In this document: in pieces, positions 27,158-35,797 of the stretch
How positions within the stretch are numbered: the stretch's first letter is position 1
How the letters are laid out: each line of letters begins with the position of its first letter
Origin: Candidatus Nitrospira nitrosa
GTDB lineage: Bacteria > Nitrospirota > Nitrospiria > Nitrospirales > Nitrospiraceae
Assembly (NCBI RefSeq): GCF_001458735.1
Contig: NZ_CZQA01000001.1
Coordinates: 1,426,001 to 1,490,000 of the forward strand
Reading direction: 5' to 3'
Length of the DNA: 64,000 nucleotides
Translations under genes and position numbers: made by a program
Notes under the pieces: model-generated
Told to the model about the DNA's origin: nothing
The model's input: the letters and a program-made list of their open reading frames with translations, nothing else
The model's database searches: none

Positions 27158-27394
27158 TTATTTTACAAGCATAGCCGTTGTCTTTGCCCTCCAGTTTTCT
27201 CCTGCCGGTTGCACACGGATAACGTTTAGACTCGATTTCTCATATCCTGACCTCTTCAACCCATCGTCATAGTGGAGCTCCCCCCGGTATTCATCCTTGG
27301 AAGGTGTCAGGGTGGTCAAGAACTTATTCATGTCGAGGGGATTCGCGTCGGTGCAGGACTCTCCAGCTAACCGAAGTGATGGTTGTGAGTACAC
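27158..27394 (-). CDS. Possible small hypothetical protein or gene remnant
   Basis: A minus-strand frame of 78 aa starting at GTG 27394. Its sequence is protein-like (LRLAGESCTDANPLDMNKF) but matches no family I know. A short ATG frame just upstream (MDREALL) ends in a stop one frame away, so an older start may have been cut off by a frameshift. No clear ribosome-binding site. Confidence 0.3.
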   Translation of the reverse strand: MYSQPSLRLAGESCTDANPLDMNKFLTTLTPSKDEYRGELHYDDGLKRSGYEKSSLNVIRVQPAGENWRAKTTAMLVK

Positions 27395-27463
27395 ATCAAG
27401 GAGGATTAGAGGAGAGCCTCTCTATCCATCGTGTGTAGTCCGCATTCTGGGGATCGGGAGTTG

Positions 27464-27489
27464 CCAGGCGTCACAGGACTGACGCCTGG
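27464..27489 (-). terminator. Terminator hairpin of the 106-aa gene
   Basis: CCAGGCGTC and GACGCCTGG form a perfect 9-bp stem with an 8-nt loop, 20 bp beyond the stop codon of the minus-strand gene at 27509-27829. No T run follows on that strand. Confidence 0.6.
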
Positions 27490-27508
27490 TACCACGTGAT
27501 GGGAGTCG

Positions 27509-27829
27509 CTAGTGTGCCGCCATTTCCTGGGGCCAAAACTTATGACGGATTTGGGGAAGCGGCTCATTGTCAAAGTTCGGGATGTCGTAGAGACATCGGT
27601 CGATAGTTGCCACTTCGTCTTCGGTTAACGGTACGCTGACCTTCTTTTTCCAGAATTGGTCAAGCGTGAAATAGTCCCCAGATTGTGGCTTCTGGGCCAA
27701 CAGCTCCTGCATCTTCTTGAAACCTGCCGTATCGACGCCGGGAACACGCCCCTTGTTTCGATCAAGGCACCAGTTCAGCACTTCAGCAATTCCATACATC
27801 GTGATATCAACATTCACCATCTTGCTCAT
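27509..27829 (-). CDS. Hypothetical protein, 106 aa
   Basis: A soluble 106-aa protein of unknown family, starting MSKMVNVDITMYGIAEVLNW and rich in charged residues, with no signal peptide or membrane segment. A strong GGAGG precedes the ATG, and a hairpin follows the stop, so the gene looks intact and expressed. No catalytic motif was recognised. Confidence 0.65.
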   Translation of the reverse strand: MSKMVNVDITMYGIAEVLNWCLDRNKGRVPGVDTAGFKKMQELLAQKPQSGDYFTLDQFWKKKVSVPLTEDEVATIDRCLYDIPNFDNEPLPQIRHKFWPQEMAAH

Positions 27830-28133
27830 AGCAATCCTCCAAAGAATATTCTTAGATCATAACGTAACTAGCTGCACAAATTCAAAGGCTGACGATAGGG
27901 CATTGTAGATTGCGGGTCCAAATAGGGCATCTGTATACTGAGTCATCTGGCAGGGGCGTCTGGTGGTCAACCAGGTTTTTAGCATGTCTTTCAGGGGGCA
28001 CCAACCTTCGGTGACTCTGCTAGAAGTAGCAAAATCAGTTCAAACGCTTGATGGCGAGAGAATCAACGTCGAGTGTGGCCAGCACACCTGGCGGATGAGA
28101 AGGGTCTGATTGAGGAGATATCAGGCAGTCTGC
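27830..28133. other. Divergent intergenic region
   Basis: About 300 bp between the minus-strand 106-aa gene and the FG-GAP lipoprotein gene. It should hold both promoters. I see no repeat or small gene. Confidence 0.35.
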
Positions 28134-29318
28134 ATGAATCTGATGTGTCGTTTGAGTAAGTTTATCTGCAGCGGGGTGGGACTCTACGTCCTCATGGCGA
28201 TCGGTTTGTGGGGCTGTTCCAAGGCGGAGCCTTATCTCCCACCTGATCCGTTTTACTATTTTGCGAGTTACCCCGTAGGCAAGAACCCAACAACGATTAC
28301 GACCGGTGATCTCAATCACGACTCGTTTACCGATCTGATCACGACGAATATTTCGAGCAATTCCGTTTCCATTCTATTCGGTAACGGCGACGGCACATTC
28401 AAAGACCAAATACAGGTTCATGTGTGCCAGGAACCACGCGCTCTTGTCATGAATGACTTTAATGAAGACGGGCAGGCGGATGTCGTTTTAGCGTGCTCGG
28501 GTGGAGATGAAGTTGAGCTACTGCTTGGCCGCGGGAACGGAAAATTTGAAGAAGGAGCCCGGTATCCGGTCCATCGCAGCCCGGTGTCACTGGCGGCAGA
28601 AGACGTGAACGGCGATCATCATGTCGATCTTGCCGTGGCCCTTCGAAACGACAAGGTGAAAGTGTTTCTTGGAAATGGAAAGGGCGAATTGCGACATGGA
28701 GCGCAATATGAGCATGGAGATACTCCAACCTCCGTGGCTCTATCCGATCTCAACGGCGATGGCAAGATCGATCTCGTGGTCACCAACGGGGGGCCGATGT
28801 CCAATGCGGTATCCGTCTGGCTTGGGAACGGAAATGGGACGTTTCGAGACCCCAAGGACTATTCCACTGGCAGACGGCCGTTGGGGGTGAGTTTTGGAGA
28901 TTTCAATAACGATCACAATAGCGATCTGCTGGTCATCAATGGAGAGCAGGATAGCTTCACGACCTTTTTGGGAAATGGGAATGCGACGTTTCGGCCAGGG
29001 AAGGATGCCGGTGCGGATGCCGGTCCAAATTTTGGTCTTGCCAGGGATTTCAACGGTGATCAGCTGGTCGATGTAGCAATCGTGAATATCCAGTCGAACG
29101 ATTTGTCGATTCTATTCGGGAAAGGCGATGGAACCTTTCACTATCCCCCGAGAAACTATCGGACGAAGTACGGTCCGTTTGCCCTCTGTTCGTTCCATGT
29201 CACCACGTCAGGAAGCGAGGAACCTGGGCTCGCCATTGCAGACAATGGAAGCGGCAGCGTGTCCATCTTTCTTCATCGTGGGCTCAAGTCCATCGCTCGA
29301 TCCGATCCCAAGGGGTGA
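28134..29318 (+). CDS. FG-GAP/VCBS repeat lipoprotein
   Basis: A 394-aa exported protein. The lipoprotein signal ends at the lipobox IGLWGC, so it is probably attached to a membrane. The rest is about seven FG-GAP/VCBS beta-propeller repeats. Each has a calcium-type loop such as GDLNHDSFTDL, NDFNEDGQADV or SDLNGDGKIDL and a following ILFGNGDGTF-like motif. Such propellers bind calcium and mediate binding to ligands or surfaces. ATG 28134 is chosen over a TTG at 28110. It stands alone, so its partner is unknown. Confidence 0.85.
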   Translation: MNLMCRLSKFICSGVGLYVLMAIGLWGCSKAEPYLPPDPFYYFASYPVGKNPTTITTGDLNHDSFTDLITTNISSNSVSILFGNGDGTFKDQIQVHVCQEPRALVMNDFNEDGQADVVLACSGGDEVELLLGRGNGKFEEGARYPVHRSPVSLAAEDVNGDHHVDLAVALRNDKVKVFLGNGKGELRHGAQYEHGDTPTSVALSDLNGDGKIDLVVTNGGPMSNAVSVWLGNGNGTFRDPKDYSTGRRPLGVSFGDFNNDHNSDLLVINGEQDSFTTFLGNGNATFRPGKDAGADAGPNFGLARDFNGDQLVDVAIVNIQSNDLSILFGKGDGTFHYPPRNYRTKYGPFALCSFHVTTSGSEEPGLAIADNGSGSVSIFLHRGLKSIARSDPKG

Positions 29319-29412
29319 CCCATGAGCGGACCTCAGGCTATTTCTTGACAGCTTAGGAGCCCTTCGCTAGAGTTGAAAAAGGCTGGAGAGAGCACGATTT
29401 ACGAGCAGAAGA

Positions 29413-29619
29413 ATGGCGCTTCGATCCTTCGCATGGTGGTTCATGATAGGGGCTCTGCTGACACTGTCAGTCTTGATGGTTCAGGGTGGGGTTCGCGATT
29501 TATGGGAAGGGACCCAGCCCTCCGGAGGAACGAATGTGTTCGTCTATTTTGGCACCACCCTCCTCGGTGGGGGACTCCTCGCCGGCTGTGTCGCACTCAT
29601 TATGAATCGTATTCGATAG
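29413..29619 (+). CDS. Small two-pass membrane protein, hypothetical
   Basis: A 68-aa protein with two hydrophobic segments (~8-24 and ~43-63) separated by a short Gly-Thr-rich loop, ending NRIR. A purine-rich stretch (GAGCAGAAGA) precedes the ATG. An overlapping frame in another register is less protein-like. Function unknown. Confidence 0.5.
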   Translation: MALRSFAWWFMIGALLTLSVLMVQGGVRDLWEGTQPSGGTNVFVYFGTTLLGGGLLAGCVALIMNRIR

Positions 29620-29700
29620 CGTAGTAGGCTGCGGAAGACTCCTCCGGACTTCTGTTGCCGTGATGGTCTTGAGGGGTGAGACGACGTAGAACACCCTTGT

Positions 29701-29821
29701 AGGATGCCTAGAAAGGCCATCCAGCGAGGCCACAGCAAGCAAAGGGATGAATCGTATTCTGGGCCGTACGGTGCCCTCTGATCGGCGCGAGAACGCCGCA
29801 GGCGGTTTGTCTGAATCCTGG
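29701..29821. repeat. Palindromic intergenic repeat, copy A
   Basis: A ~120-bp element that starts AGGATGCC and ends near AATCCTGG. The central shared block reads TCTGGGCCGTACGGTG, followed by GAGAACGCCGC. The ends are complementary (AGGATG...CCATCCAGC against GCGG...ATCCT), so it can fold. A clearly related copy lies at 34291-34413. I associate this type with dispersed Nitrospira repeats, from memory. Confidence 0.8.
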
Positions 29822-29840
29822 TAGAGAGAGCAGGACATGT

Positions 29841-30029
29841 ATGCAATGCCTCAAGTGCAGAGGGTTTATGATGGTCGAACGCCACTATACCCTCCTCAAT
29901 CGAAGAATCTACGCTCGATGCCTTAACTGCGGATTCTGGATTGACCTGGCCGACCTTTTACGATTTTTCCACAAAGTCATTGATAGCGGGAGAAAAGGTG
30001 ATAAGGTTCGGGAATCATTCATGTTTTAG
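29841..30029 (+). CDS. Small zinc-ribbon protein
   Basis: A 62-aa protein with C-x2-C pairs (MQCLKC and RCLNCGFW) that would hold one zinc ion. The C-terminus is helical and basic. AGAGCAGGA precedes the ATG. A similar small protein lies at 44795. Its last base is shared with a possible GTG start of the carboxypeptidase gene. Likely a regulatory or adapter protein, but function unknown. Confidence 0.65.
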   Translation: MQCLKCRGFMMVERHYTLLNRRIYARCLNCGFWIDLADLLRFFHKVIDSGRKGDKVRESFMF

Positions 30030-30997
30030 TGAGGCGGTGGTATTTGGTGCGAAAGGATCATATCTGGCCTCCTCATCACCCGTGGAACAACACAGGTGAC
30101 TTCTATCGGGTCACCCTTCTGATAGCCTTCTCATTCCTATGGAACGCCTTCTCCCCGCTTCCGGCCCAAGCGAGGATTCAACACAGTACTCAGGACACAG
30201 GTCGATCAATCAATTACGCTCCTCACGTACTTCATTGGAAGCGTATCCCAGCTCATAGCATTCTCCTCAAAGAGTTACGATCGGGACGCGTACTCTTTGA
30301 ACATGACACTGAGAAGCGTCTTTCGCCTGCCAGTTTGACCAAGATTATGTCGGCATTGGTGATTCTAGAGAGAGCCCGGCTGGACGAGCTCGCAACCGTA
30401 AGCAAGAACGCCGCGAGGGCACCAAAGACGCATTTGCGGATCAAGGTCGGAGAGGTGTTTCGCTTAGGTGATCTGCTGAAGGCTATGATGATGGTATCGG
30501 CGAATGACGCCTGTCTTGCGGCGGTCGAGCATGTCGGTGGTGACGAAGAACAGTTTGTGACCTTGATGAATGCTAAGGCGGCGGTGCTTGGGTTAGCGGA
30601 TACGCATTTTAGTAACGGCTGTGGGTTTGACAACCCCAATCACTATTCAACGGCAGAAGATCTCGCCAAACTCAGTGAAGTGGCTATGCAAAATGCAACC
30701 TTTAGAAATCTGGTGAAGGCCGAGCGGGAGATCATTACGCCGGTCAGCGGCTATCGCGCCTATGTCTTGCACAATACGAATCGGTTGCTTGGTCGGATTC
30801 CCGGTGTGGAAGGCGTGAAAACAGGCTTTACCTCAAAGGCGGGCCGGTGTCTGATCGCGAAGGTATCTCAAAATGGAAGTGACTTGCTACTCGTTATCCT
30901 GAACTCGAATCGTCGATGGAATACCGCGAGGAGCCTAATCGATTACGGGTTTCGCATGACCGAACCGATTCACTCGCAAAAAGCCGGTGTCATGTAA
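30029..30997 (+). CDS. D-alanyl-D-alanine carboxypeptidase (S11, DacA-type)
   Basis: A penicillin-binding protein that trims peptidoglycan stem peptides in the periplasm. A signal segment (VTLLIAFSFLWNAF, cleavage near PAQA) precedes the catalytic domain. Motifs are SLTKIM (S-x2-K), SAND (S-x-N) and KTGFTSKAG (K-T-G), all intact. The 322 aa length lacks the long C-terminal PBP5 domain and the amphipathic anchor. The GTG at 30029 overlaps the previous gene; a GTG at 30047 with GAGGCGG upstream is an equally good start. Confidence 0.92.
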   Translation: MRRWYLVRKDHIWPPHHPWNNTGDFYRVTLLIAFSFLWNAFSPLPAQARIQHSTQDTGRSINYAPHVLHWKRIPAHSILLKELRSGRVLFEHDTEKRLSPASLTKIMSALVILERARLDELATVSKNAARAPKTHLRIKVGEVFRLGDLLKAMMMVSANDACLAAVEHVGGDEEQFVTLMNAKAAVLGLADTHFSNGCGFDNPNHYSTAEDLAKLSEVAMQNATFRNLVKAEREIITPVSGYRAYVLHNTNRLLGRIPGVEGVKTGFTSKAGRCLIAKVSQNGSDLLLVILNSNRRWNTARSLIDYGFRMTEPIHSQKAGVM

Positions 30998-31058
30998 CGC
31001 ATCGGGCCTAGGTACTGCTCGCATCTCCAATTCATTTCTGAAATAGACAATTTCTCGG

Positions 31059-31272
31059 GTCTGCTAACACTACTGATCATGTGCATGCGATATTGCGCAC
31101 ATGGAACTCACCTAGGCTCAGTATCGTCACATCGAGCGATGCTTGCCGATACCACGCGGCAACATCACGCTCGACAATCTGCAGGTCCTGAACGCGATCT
31201 TCTACGTCGCCAAGCAGGGCTGCGAATGGCCCAGCCTGCCCAGGCGGTTTGGGAACTGGCACACCATCCAGG
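31059..31272 (+). mobile_element. Truncated IS5-type element remnant
   Basis: About 215 bp matching the transposase-start end of the complete element at 43795-44605. It includes the inverted-repeat region (CTGCTAACACTACTGA here; CTGTTAACACTACTGA there). Next comes the transposase start, MELT followed by an in-frame TAG and AQYRHIERCLP. Homology stops after RRFGNWHTIQ. The remnant lies immediately before the TPR gene. Confidence 0.85.
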
Positions 31273-31313
31273 AGTTCGCGTCTGGGTGGAAATCCAATTC
31301 TGAAGGAGCTCAT

Positions 31314-32270
31314 ATGGCTGAGAGGAAGACTGATCGTGTCCGTATCGGGCTTCTAGTGGTCTTAGTGCTATGGCCCGCACCGGACTCTATAGCGGGTATG
31401 ACGATACGTTACGATCCGCAAGGAGTCTTCGACTTTACCGGGACCATTGAGCGAGTCTTAGGGCGTGCCGAGTCCTACCTTAAAGCCACGTCAGCTAAGG
31501 ATGTGGACGGTAATCAGCTGAGTGTGTGGAAATCTGAATTGGCAGCTCTAGAATATCTTCAGCCTCGGGTCCAGCAGAATTCAGATATAGAATTACAGAC
31601 GGCAGTGGCGGTTCTTGCCTGGGGTGTGTCATCCCAGAAGGGGCAGCAACAAATGGAGCAGATTATCCGAGCGAATCCGTCATATGCCACAGGGCACTGT
31701 CTCCTAGCGATTTTTGCCATGCGCGAGAGGGATTTAGAAAACTACGGAAGGCATTTTGAGGAGGCCATTCGGGCTGACCCCAATTATCTTCCCGCCTATA
31801 ACAGCCTGTTGCTCTATTACGGGCATGTTGGGAAACGCGATTCAGCTCGTGAGCTATTCGCCCGCGGTAACGCACAATTTCCGAAGGACTCTTCCCTCTT
31901 ATACAACCAGGGACTTAACTTCCTAAATGATGAGCGCTGGGAAGAGGCTCAAGGAAGCCTTCAACAGGCTGTTTCACGACAACCGAGTGATCAGAACCGA
32001 CTGATACTTGGATCCATTCAGCTTCGGCGTCAACAGTACGAGCGTGCACAAACGGCGTTTGAGTCGATTCTCAAGGCAAATCCCAAGAACATCTTTGCGT
32101 TGGCAGGACTTGCTGAGACGTATAAGGAACGGCAGAATTTTGCAACATCGATTAGTTTGATGAAGCAGGCCATCGCAATCGAGCCTACAAACACGGATCT
32201 GCAAGATGAACTTCGGGTCCACGAAGAGGCCTACCGAAAATATAGTCGCCATAAGAGAAGCGATCCGTGA
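31314..32270 (+). CDS. TPR-repeat protein with signal anchor
   Basis: A 318-aa protein with an N-terminal hydrophobic segment (IGLLVVLVLWPAPDSIAG) that may be cleaved or act as an anchor. At least five tetratricopeptide repeats follow from about 115 on, for example PNYLPAYNSLLLYYGHVGK and PKNIFALAGLAETYKERQN. Such repeats mediate protein contacts. The ATG at 31314 has AAGGAG upstream. The frame is open further upstream through the decayed transposase fragment, so the native promoter region may have been replaced by the insertion. Confidence 0.8.
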   Translation: MAERKTDRVRIGLLVVLVLWPAPDSIAGMTIRYDPQGVFDFTGTIERVLGRAESYLKATSAKDVDGNQLSVWKSELAALEYLQPRVQQNSDIELQTAVAVLAWGVSSQKGQQQMEQIIRANPSYATGHCLLAIFAMRERDLENYGRHFEEAIRADPNYLPAYNSLLLYYGHVGKRDSARELFARGNAQFPKDSSLLYNQGLNFLNDERWEEAQGSLQQAVSRQPSDQNRLILGSIQLRRQQYERAQTAFESILKANPKNIFALAGLAETYKERQNFATSISLMKQAIAIEPTNTDLQDELRVHEEAYRKYSRHKRSDP

Positions 32271-32341
32271 GAAAACAGTGAGGTCCGTTCTCGACTTTAT
32301 ACCGAAATGGACTAAGTCTACGGCCCTTCGCTTGACCGAGC

Positions 32342-32720
32342 TTGCCGCCGGTGCTCACCACGACCAGCTACAATGCGAACAATCAGCAGCTGATATTCGG
32401 AACGAATACCGAGACGTACGACTTCAACGGCAACCTGGCCACGGTGACGGATGCCAGCGGTACCACGACCTACAGCTGGAACGTGCGCAATCAATTGACG
32501 AGCATCACCAGCACCAGCTTTACCTATGACAGCTTTGGCCGCCGCACCGGCAAAACGGTCCAAGGCGCCACCACCAACTTTCTCTATGACGGGCTGAATC
32601 CCGTGCAGGAAAAGAATGGGGCCACGGTCACGGCCAATCTGCTCACCGGGCTGGGGATCGACGAGTTCTTCACGCGCACCGATGGCGTGGGCGTGCTCCT
32701 GCCTGATGTCCTCAGCTCGA
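32342..32720 (+). pseudogene. Rhs/YD-repeat protein fragment
   Basis: About 125 residues with typical YD repeats (ETYDFNGNLATVTD, TYSWNVRNQLTSI, YDSFGRRTGK, FLYDGLNPVQEKNG), matching the region just before the Rhs core end. It has no proper start, secretion module or toxin tip, and identity breaks off after VLSSTVA. It is a relic of a larger gene in accessory DNA. Confidence 0.75.
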
Positions 32721-32961
32721 CGGTGGCTGAGCAATGGCACTGGCTTTGGAAGCGAGTGGTGAGAGTGAGCAGAGAACGGCTATGACTCAAACTGCCTTAT
32801 GCGGGATGTTGGGAAGTGGAAGATCCTCTTCCGCTGACGCGGCGGCAGATGCGATAAGGGCGCACCGATTGCTCAGTCAGAGTCGGCAAATCAGCAAGGC
32901 TCTCTTGGGTACTGGCATCTTCTGCGAGACAGGCTAGCACTGTGCGAACGATAATCCATGT

Positions 32962-33181
32962 TCATTTGACTACAGGCTCCCCTCCGCAGATCGCCTTGTC
33001 CGGCACAATATAATCTTCGTGGTCCACGCTCGACTCCATGCCATGCCACGGCTTCGTCGCTTTCCATCCGATTTGTTCAATAGCAATCTCAGAATGGCGA
33101 ACAGCTAGGCAGCCATGACAGCGTCGTTTGAATCCATGTAGCTTGGGGGAGGCATGAGGTAGGGCAGTTACGCATGAACGT
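32962..33181 (-). pseudogene. Start-less open frame, possible gene tail
   Basis: A minus-strand frame of about 72 codons ends in TGA at 32962 and lacks any ATG, GTG or TTG at its beginning. Its sequence looks protein-like and Cys-rich (FKRRCHGCLAVRHSEIAIEQ, then IVPDKAICGGEP). It is most simply the tail of a gene cut by the same rearrangements that left the Rhs fragment. No family recognised. Confidence 0.25.
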
Positions 33182-33196
33182 CATGAAAAAACAACA

Positions 33197-33733
33197 TTAG
33201 CGGGGGAGAGTAAACTCAATGTTGATGTCTTTCCCCAAATAGTTTACTTGGAACCCTTGCGTGTCGTAAGCCATGACGGCTCCCATCACGTTCTCATCGC
33301 CATATTCTTCTTTGCCCAATAACTTTCTGATGTCGTCAGGACTTTCGCTATTGAGCACATTGCGAAAGATTCCCCTTGTCCGGTGGGCAAAACGGTTATT
33401 GATGAACAGCAGGTCGACTTTGCCGTCCTGAATCCGTACCCCGGCCATCGGACCAGTCGGTTTGCGTTGATCAAGCAGGAAGATGAAGGTGGCTTCCTGT
33501 TCGACTTTAATTCCAAGGGCCTTCCGATTTACCAGCGTCTCAAGGGTCTCAGCGGCCTTACCCTCGGGATCGCCGAGTTTGACACCAAAGAGGGACACCG
33601 TGCTGCTGGAAATAGTCTTCGACTCGGTAACGTCATGCTCGCTTAATTCATAGGGCTCAGCTCGAGCGAAGGAGGAGATGGACAGAAGGCTGATGAATAC
33701 GGCGAGCATGAAATGATGCCGAGTCCTGTGCAT
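33197..33733 (-). CDS. Secreted hypothetical protein, 178 aa
   Basis: A protein with a clear signal peptide (MLAVFISLLSISSFARA, cleavage near AEP), so periplasmic or secreted. The mature part is mixed alpha/beta with blocks STVSLFGVKLGDPEGKA and GDENVMGAVMAYDTQGFQVN. The opening VSLFGVKLGD resembles small repeat domains seen in periplasmic proteins, but no family is recognised. Stands alone. Confidence 0.65.
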   Translation of the reverse strand: MHRTRHHFMLAVFISLLSISSFARAEPYELSEHDVTESKTISSSTVSLFGVKLGDPEGKAAETLETLVNRKALGIKVEQEATFIFLLDQRKPTGPMAGVRIQDGKVDLLFINNRFAHRTRGIFRNVLNSESPDDIRKLLGKEEYGDENVMGAVMAYDTQGFQVNYLGKDINIEFTLPR

Positions 33734-33889
33734 GGTGTGGTCACTTTCTATCGTAGAGCCAGGTAGCCTATCTAACCTGTCGTCACGAGTTCGACTGAAA
33801 ATACATCTTAAATAAATTGTAACGAATCATCGACCATGCCTGCAAGAAAGTCCCTTTTGGACTGTCTGCATCCCTACAGCTTCTGTGGG

Positions 33890-34183
33890 TCATGACGTAG
33901 GGCTTGTATCCAGCAACAGGCTTCCGAGGTGTCGAAGTCGAAGAAAGTATGGCTGACACTCGGCGTCGATCTCCTCAGTTAAGGTATCTAAGTCGTCCAA
34001 ACAATCTTTCAGAATGGCACGTCGCTGAGGATCGAGATCGTCAGAGCCGTCGAGATAGAAGACGACACAACCACCAATCACGGTGTCGATGGTCATCAAT
34101 GGTCCTTGATGGGGGCTTGAAAACTGTGGCCAGCCATCGGCGCAATGGACTTCCCACGCACTGAGAATGGCGTTACGATCCAC
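33890..34183 (-). CDS. Hypothetical protein, 97 aa
   Basis: A small acidic soluble protein with a GTG start and AAGGA upstream. It has a central hydrophobic strand (IGGCVVFYLDG) and acidic helix (DCLDDLDTLTEEIDAEC). No family or motif recognised. Confidence 0.5.
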   Translation of the reverse strand: MDRNAILSAWEVHCADGWPQFSSPHQGPLMTIDTVIGGCVVFYLDGSDDLDPQRRAILKDCLDDLDTLTEEIDAECQPYFLRLRHLGSLLLDTSPTS

Positions 34184-34290
34184 GAGCGGTTCCTTATTCG
34201 ATCAACCGGCTAGCAGACTGCGTGAAACATCATGTTGACCTCGGTAGCTGTCGCCGCTATCGAGGTGTGAGCCGACGCTGAACAGCCAGG

Positions 34291-34413
34291 CAGGATGCGT
34301 CAAAAATCCGTCCAGCAAGCCGCAGCAAGAGAAGAGGCAAATCGTACTCTGGGCCGTACGGTGAGCCTCTGAGCGAGATGAGAACGCCGCTGGCGGTTTT
34401 TCCTACATCCTGC
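34291..34413. repeat. Palindromic intergenic repeat, copy B
   Basis: A second copy of the element at 29701. It begins CAGGATGCGTCAAAAATCCG and ends CGGTTTTTCCTACATCCTGC, so its ends form an imperfect ~20-bp inverted repeat. The central TCTGGGCCGTACGGTGAGCC matches copy A. Confidence 0.85.
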
Positions 34414-34501
34414 TAGATGTTCAAACCCTAACGCAAGGAGAGGGCCAGGAGCAAGTCATACGTGAGGAGATGAAAGGGGCATCTGCAACCAATAGGATTG
34501 C

Positions 34502-35752
34502 TCAGGGATAGAGCCCTCGTTGGAGATGCGCTTGGGCAACCTGGTCAATCCCGCTCATGAGCGCTGCCATCCTCATGGAAACGCGACGATCGGTAGAGAA
34601 CCGGAGGGTACGGTGAAAGGCAGAGGTAATGATGTCTTGCAGGCGATTCTGGATATCGGCTGCATTCCAGAAAAAGCGCTGCAGGTCTTGCACCCACTCA
34701 AAGTAGGAGACGATGACGCCCCCCGAATTGGCGAGAATATCCGGGATCACAAAAATACCCTTATCGGCCAGGATACGGTCGGCTTCCAGTGTCGTTGGAC
34801 CGTTTGCACCCTCGGAAAGGATGCGACATTTGAGGCGATCGGCATTCTTGCCGGTGATTTGTTCCGACAGGGCGGCAGGCACAAGGACGGTGCAATCCAC
34901 TTGAAGCAATTCCTCGTTCGTGATGGCGTCTCCAAGTTTGGTCTGATGCAGAGGTTGACGCGGGTCGCGTTGCATCAGCCGCATGATATCCAGTCCATTT
35001 GGATTGTAGATTCCACCAGAGACATCGCTGACTGCGATCACGCGTGCGCCATGTTGCTGCATGATACGAGCCGTGTGTGAACCAACATTGCCAAACCCCT
35101 GCACTGCTACGGTCGCAGCCTCAATGGGTAGCTTGAGATGGCGCAAAGCCTCCAATGTGACATACACCACACCTCGGCCGGTGGCTTCCTCACGGCCAAG
35201 ACTCCCGCCAATAGAAAGCGGTTTGCCGGTTACGACTCCTGGAACCGCATAGCCGACCTGCTGGCTATAGGTATCCATCATCCAGGCCATGATCTGCGCA
35301 TCGGTGCCGACATCAGGAGCCGGGACATCCTTGTCGGGCCCAATCAGCGGGAAAATTTCTGCAGCATACCGTCTGGTCAACCGCTGAAGTTCACCGAGTG
35401 AAAGGCTCTTGGGGTTCACCTGCACCCCGCCTTTTGCTCCGCCATAGGGAAGCCCGGCAAGGGCGCATTTCCATGTCATCCACATGGCAAGAGCGGCCAC
35501 TTCTCCGAGACTCACATCCGGGTGGTACCGCACGCCCCCCTTCGAAGGCCCTCGCGAGGAATCATGTTGAACACGGTAACCGGTAAAGACCTCGACCTGT
35601 CCGTCGTCCATTCGAACCGGGAGACTGACCACGAGAGACCGTTGGGGAAGTTTCAGTCGCTCACGGAGGTTTGTATCAAGCCCCATGGCCTCCGCTGCTT
35701 GATCGAACTGGGCCACAGCTAAACGGAAGGTTGGGGTATCAAGCTCCTGCAT
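34502..35752 (-). CDS. gdhA: Glutamate dehydrogenase
   Basis: A 416-aa Glu/Leu/Phe/Val dehydrogenase-family enzyme interconverting glutamate and 2-oxoglutarate plus ammonium. Substrate-binding and catalytic lysines sit in GPSKGGVRYHP and LPYGGAKGGV; the proton-relay Asp is in DVPAPDVGTD; the NAD(P) domain has VAVQGFGNVGSHTA. The length and motifs fit the ~420-aa bacterial/archaeal hexameric class. It can assimilate ammonium or release it. It is monocistronic. Confidence 0.95.
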   Translation of the reverse strand: MQELDTPTFRLAVAQFDQAAEAMGLDTNLRERLKLPQRSLVVSLPVRMDDGQVEVFTGYRVQHDSSRGPSKGGVRYHPDVSLGEVAALAMWMTWKCALAGLPYGGAKGGVQVNPKSLSLGELQRLTRRYAAEIFPLIGPDKDVPAPDVGTDAQIMAWMMDTYSQQVGYAVPGVVTGKPLSIGGSLGREEATGRGVVYVTLEALRHLKLPIEAATVAVQGFGNVGSHTARIMQQHGARVIAVSDVSGGIYNPNGLDIMRLMQRDPRQPLHQTKLGDAITNEELLQVDCTVLVPAALSEQITGKNADRLKCRILSEGANGPTTLEADRILADKGIFVIPDILANSGGVIVSYFEWVQDLQRFFWNAADIQNRLQDIITSAFHRTLRFSTDRRVSMRMAALMSGIDQVAQAHLQRGLYP

Positions 35753-35797
35753 AGGTCTCCTTCAAGGGCAATCCATCCACACGTGTAGACCGGTTTA

